Assembly: GCA_945919165.1 (NCBI GenBank)
Contig: CAMEIZ010000022.1
Span: 1 to 15,250, forward strand
Reading direction: 5' to 3'
Source: an uncultured Traorella sp.
GTDB taxonomy: Bacteria; Bacillota_I; Bacilli_A; Erysipelotrichales; Erysipelotrichaceae
DNA length: 15,250 bases
Position numbers and translations under genes: made by a program. The notes under the pieces are model-generated. The model did no database searches. It was not told the origin of the DNA and worked only from the letters and a program-made list of their open reading frames with translations. The first letter of the stretch is position 1. Every line of letters begins with the position of its first letter. Shown here piece after piece: positions 13,645 through 15,250 of this stretch.

Positions 13645-14666
13645 TGAATACAGATAGATTTAAGTCTTTTGCCTATGCTCTTTATCAAATTGATTCTCCA
13701 AGCGGTTATACCAAAAATGCGGTTGACTTTTTAGAAAGCCAAGCAAAGAATCTAGGCTACAAAACTGAAAGAAATCAGAAAGGAAATCTTTATGTCTTTG
13801 TTGAGGGTGCTGATCATTCTTATCGTTTGGGAGTCAGTGCTCATACCGATACTTTAGGCTTAATGGTTCGTTCGATTAATGCTGATGGAACGCTGCGTTT
13901 TACCAATATCGGAGGCCCTATTCTGCCAACCTTAGATGGCGAATACTGTCGTATTATTACACGCAGCAATAAAACCTATACCGGTACTATTTTATCAACT
14001 TCTCCGGCTGTACATGTGTTTAAAGACGCATCAACAGCACCAAGAAATGCAGATACGATGATCGTTAAAATTGATGAAATTGTTAAAAACAAAGAAGATG
14101 TTGAAAAGCTAGGAATTATGAATGGTGATATCATAGCAATTGATCCAAAAACAGTCATAACAGATAACGGATTTATCAAAAGCAGATTTCTTGATGATAA
14201 AATCAGTGTATGTGCCTTATTTGAAATGCTGAACATGATTAAAGAAGAAAACATTACTCTTTCACATGATACTGTCTTTATTATTACGACCTATGAAGAA
14301 GTAGGTCATGGTGCAGCAAACCTTCCGGATATTCAGGAATTATTGACTTGCGATATGGGATGTATTGGTCAAGACCTCTCCTGCACTGAATATGATGTTT
14401 CAATTTGTGCCAAGGATTCAGGCGGTCCATATGATTATGAAATGGTAAGTACCCTGATTGAGTTGGCTAAAAAAGAAAAGTGTCAATATGCTGTAGATAT
14501 CTATCCGTATTATGGCAGTGATGTGGATGCCGCTTTGAGTGCTGGAAATAATATCAAAGGTGCTTTAATTGGTCCCGGAGTTGCTGCAAGCCATGGTATG
14601 GAAAGATGCCACATGCAGGCTATTGAATCAACCATTAAACTGATGATGGCTTATCTCACAAAATAA
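13644..14666 (+). CDS. M42-family metallo-aminopeptidase
   Basis: Cytoplasmic di-zinc or di-cobalt aminopeptidase that trims N-terminal residues from peptides, usually as a large tetrahedral 12-mer (glutamyl aminopeptidase / TET / deblocking type). All expected residues are seen in its 340 positions: His67 and Asp69 in SAHTDTLGL, bridging Asp184 in RFLDDKIS, catalytic Glu218 and metal ligand Glu219 in TTYEEVGHG, Asp237 in TCDMGCIG, and His318 in AASHGMERCH. The YYGSDVDAAL segment is also typical. The ATG shares one base with the pyrR stop (TAATG), and AAAGGAG lies eight bases upstream, so it is co-transcribed with pyrR. Preferred N-terminal residue cannot be told from the sequence. Confidence 0.92.
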   Translation: MNTDRFKSFAYALYQIDSPSGYTKNAVDFLESQAKNLGYKTERNQKGNLYVFVEGADHSYRLGVSAHTDTLGLMVRSINADGTLRFTNIGGPILPTLDGEYCRIITRSNKTYTGTILSTSPAVHVFKDASTAPRNADTMIVKIDEIVKNKEDVEKLGIMNGDIIAIDPKTVITDNGFIKSRFLDDKISVCALFEMLNMIKEENITLSHDTVFIITTYEEVGHGAANLPDIQELLTCDMGCIGQDLSCTEYDVSICAKDSGGPYDYEMVSTLIELAKKEKCQYAVDIYPYYGSDVDAALSAGNNIKGALIGPGVAASHGMERCHMQAIESTIKLMMAYLTK

Positions 14667-14695
14667 TCACTGCCTTAGGCAGTGATTTCATTTTT
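14666..14695 (+). terminator. Terminator of pyrR-M42 operon
   Basis: ATCACTGCC (14666-14674) and GGCAGTGAT (14678-14686) form a 9-bp stem with a 3-base loop, followed by TTCATTTTT. It begins on the last base of the M42 stop codon. Confidence 0.82.
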
Positions 14696-14718
14696 AAATG
14701 TTCATGATTATTTAAAAG

Positions 14719-14746
14719 ATACGGTACAGTTTTCACTGTACCGTAT
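14719..14746 (-). terminator. Terminator of ptsI
   Basis: ATACGGTACAG (14719-14729) and CTGTACCGTAT (14736-14746) form a perfect 11-bp stem with a 6-base loop. It is followed on the minus strand by CTTTTAAAT and lies five bases after the ptsI stop. Read on the plus strand it can also back up the peptidase terminator (GTGTTTTATTT follows). Confidence 0.78.
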
Positions 14747-14751
14747 GTGTT

Positions 14752-15250
14752 TTATTTATTTAATGTTTCTTTAATCAAATCCTGTACTTCTTTTGCAGTT
14801 GAAAGCTGTAATGCTTTTTCAGCTAATTCTTCCATTTCTGATTTTTTCAAAGATGTAATCATTTTTCTAGCAGGAAGAATAGAAGTTGCACTCATTGAGA
14901 ATTCATCTAATCCTAATCCAAGAAGAACTGGTGCAGCCATGGCATCTCCAGCCATTTCACCGCACATACCAACCCAGCGACCATTCTTATGAGCTCCATC
15001 AATCGTCATCTTAATTAAACGTAATAAAGAAGGATTTAATGGCTGATATAAGTAAGATACTTTTTCACTCATTCGATCAGCTGCCATTGAGTACTGAACT
15101 AAATCATTTGTTCCAATTGAGAAGAAATCAGCTTCTTTAGCAAAATTATCTGCATTTACTGCTGCTGCAGGAATTTCAACCATCATACCAACTTCAATTG
15201 AATCACCGACTTCAACACCTTCGGCAATCAGCTTTGCTTTTTCTTCTTCA
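14752..15250 (-). CDS. ptsI: PTS Enzyme I (phosphoenolpyruvate-protein phosphotransferase), C-terminal part
   Basis: General first enzyme of the PTS; it takes phosphate from PEP and passes it to HPr. The frame is open to the right edge, so only the last 165 residues, part of the C-terminal PEP-binding barrel and dimer domain, are visible. Signature sequences: VGMMVEIPAAA, then DFFSIGTNDLVQYSMAADRM (PEP-utiliser signature 2), YQPLNPSLLRLI, and the active-site loop GMCGEMAGD with the catalytic Cys. An internal ATG at 15184-15186 is not a real start, because the conserved frame continues upstream of it (EVGDSIEVG). ptsH may lie to the right but is not seen. It faces the peptidase gene, separated by 85 bases holding one terminator for each. 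Confidence 0.95.
   Translation of the reverse strand, partial: EEEKAKLIAEGVEVGDSIEVGMMVEIPAAAVNADNFAKEADFFSIGTNDLVQYSMAADRMSEKVSYLYQPLNPSLLRLIKMTIDGAHKNGRWVGMCGEMAGDAMAAPVLLGLGLDEFSMSATSILPARKMITSLKKSEMEELAEKALQLSTAKEVQDLIKETLNK

Overview
The window looks like chromosome from a low-GC, fermentative, probably gut-dwelling Firmicute. The pairing of a Lac-family PTS permease with Enzyme I, PyrR, a BMP-type nucleoside ABC importer and a YjjI/YjjW glycyl-radical pair suggests Erysipelotrichia or a close relative. That placement is inference from gene content and base composition; there is no rRNA or marker alignment behind it. No tRNA, rRNA, CRISPR array, insertion sequence or prophage was seen.

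Layout, left to right. (1) 1-782, minus: the N-terminal 260 residues of a PTS EIIC sugar permease, running off the left edge. (2) 1071-5835, minus: a four-gene ABC importer operon of the nupNOPQ/BMP type. It reads lipoprotein receptor, attenuator-like hairpin, double ATPase, permease, permease, then a strong terminator. It has a near-consensus sigma-A promoter with a CcpA-type cre sequence just upstream. (3) 6012-8340, minus: the glycyl-radical enzyme YjjI and its radical-SAM activase YjjW, overlapping and ended by a terminator. The substrate of this pair is unknown to me, which makes it the most interesting part of the window. (4) 8342-8938: a promoter, a large hairpin, and the broken C-terminal end of a wall-anchored surface protein. 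(5) 8939-12958, minus: a MarR regulator and two half-ABC exporters, each gene overlapping the next. The two exporters form an asymmetric heterodimer: one ATPase has lost the catalytic Glu and the switch His. Repeats that look like a MarR operator sit over the predicted start site. (6) 13123-14666, plus: pyrR and an M42 metallo-aminopeptidase, overlapping by one base and divergent from marR. (7) 14752-15250, minus: the C-terminal 165 residues of PTS Enzyme I, convergent with the peptidase, with one terminator for each strand between them.

Together the genes cover sugar uptake (EIIC, Enzyme I), nucleoside salvage and pyrimidine control (BMP operon, PyrR), peptide breakdown (M42), efflux (MarR-ABC) and an anaerobic radical reaction. 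The cre sequence before the nucleoside importer may tie it to the same carbon status that PTS flux reports. Nearly everything is housekeeping or ordinary accessory metabolism. I see no clear new defence or mobile system.
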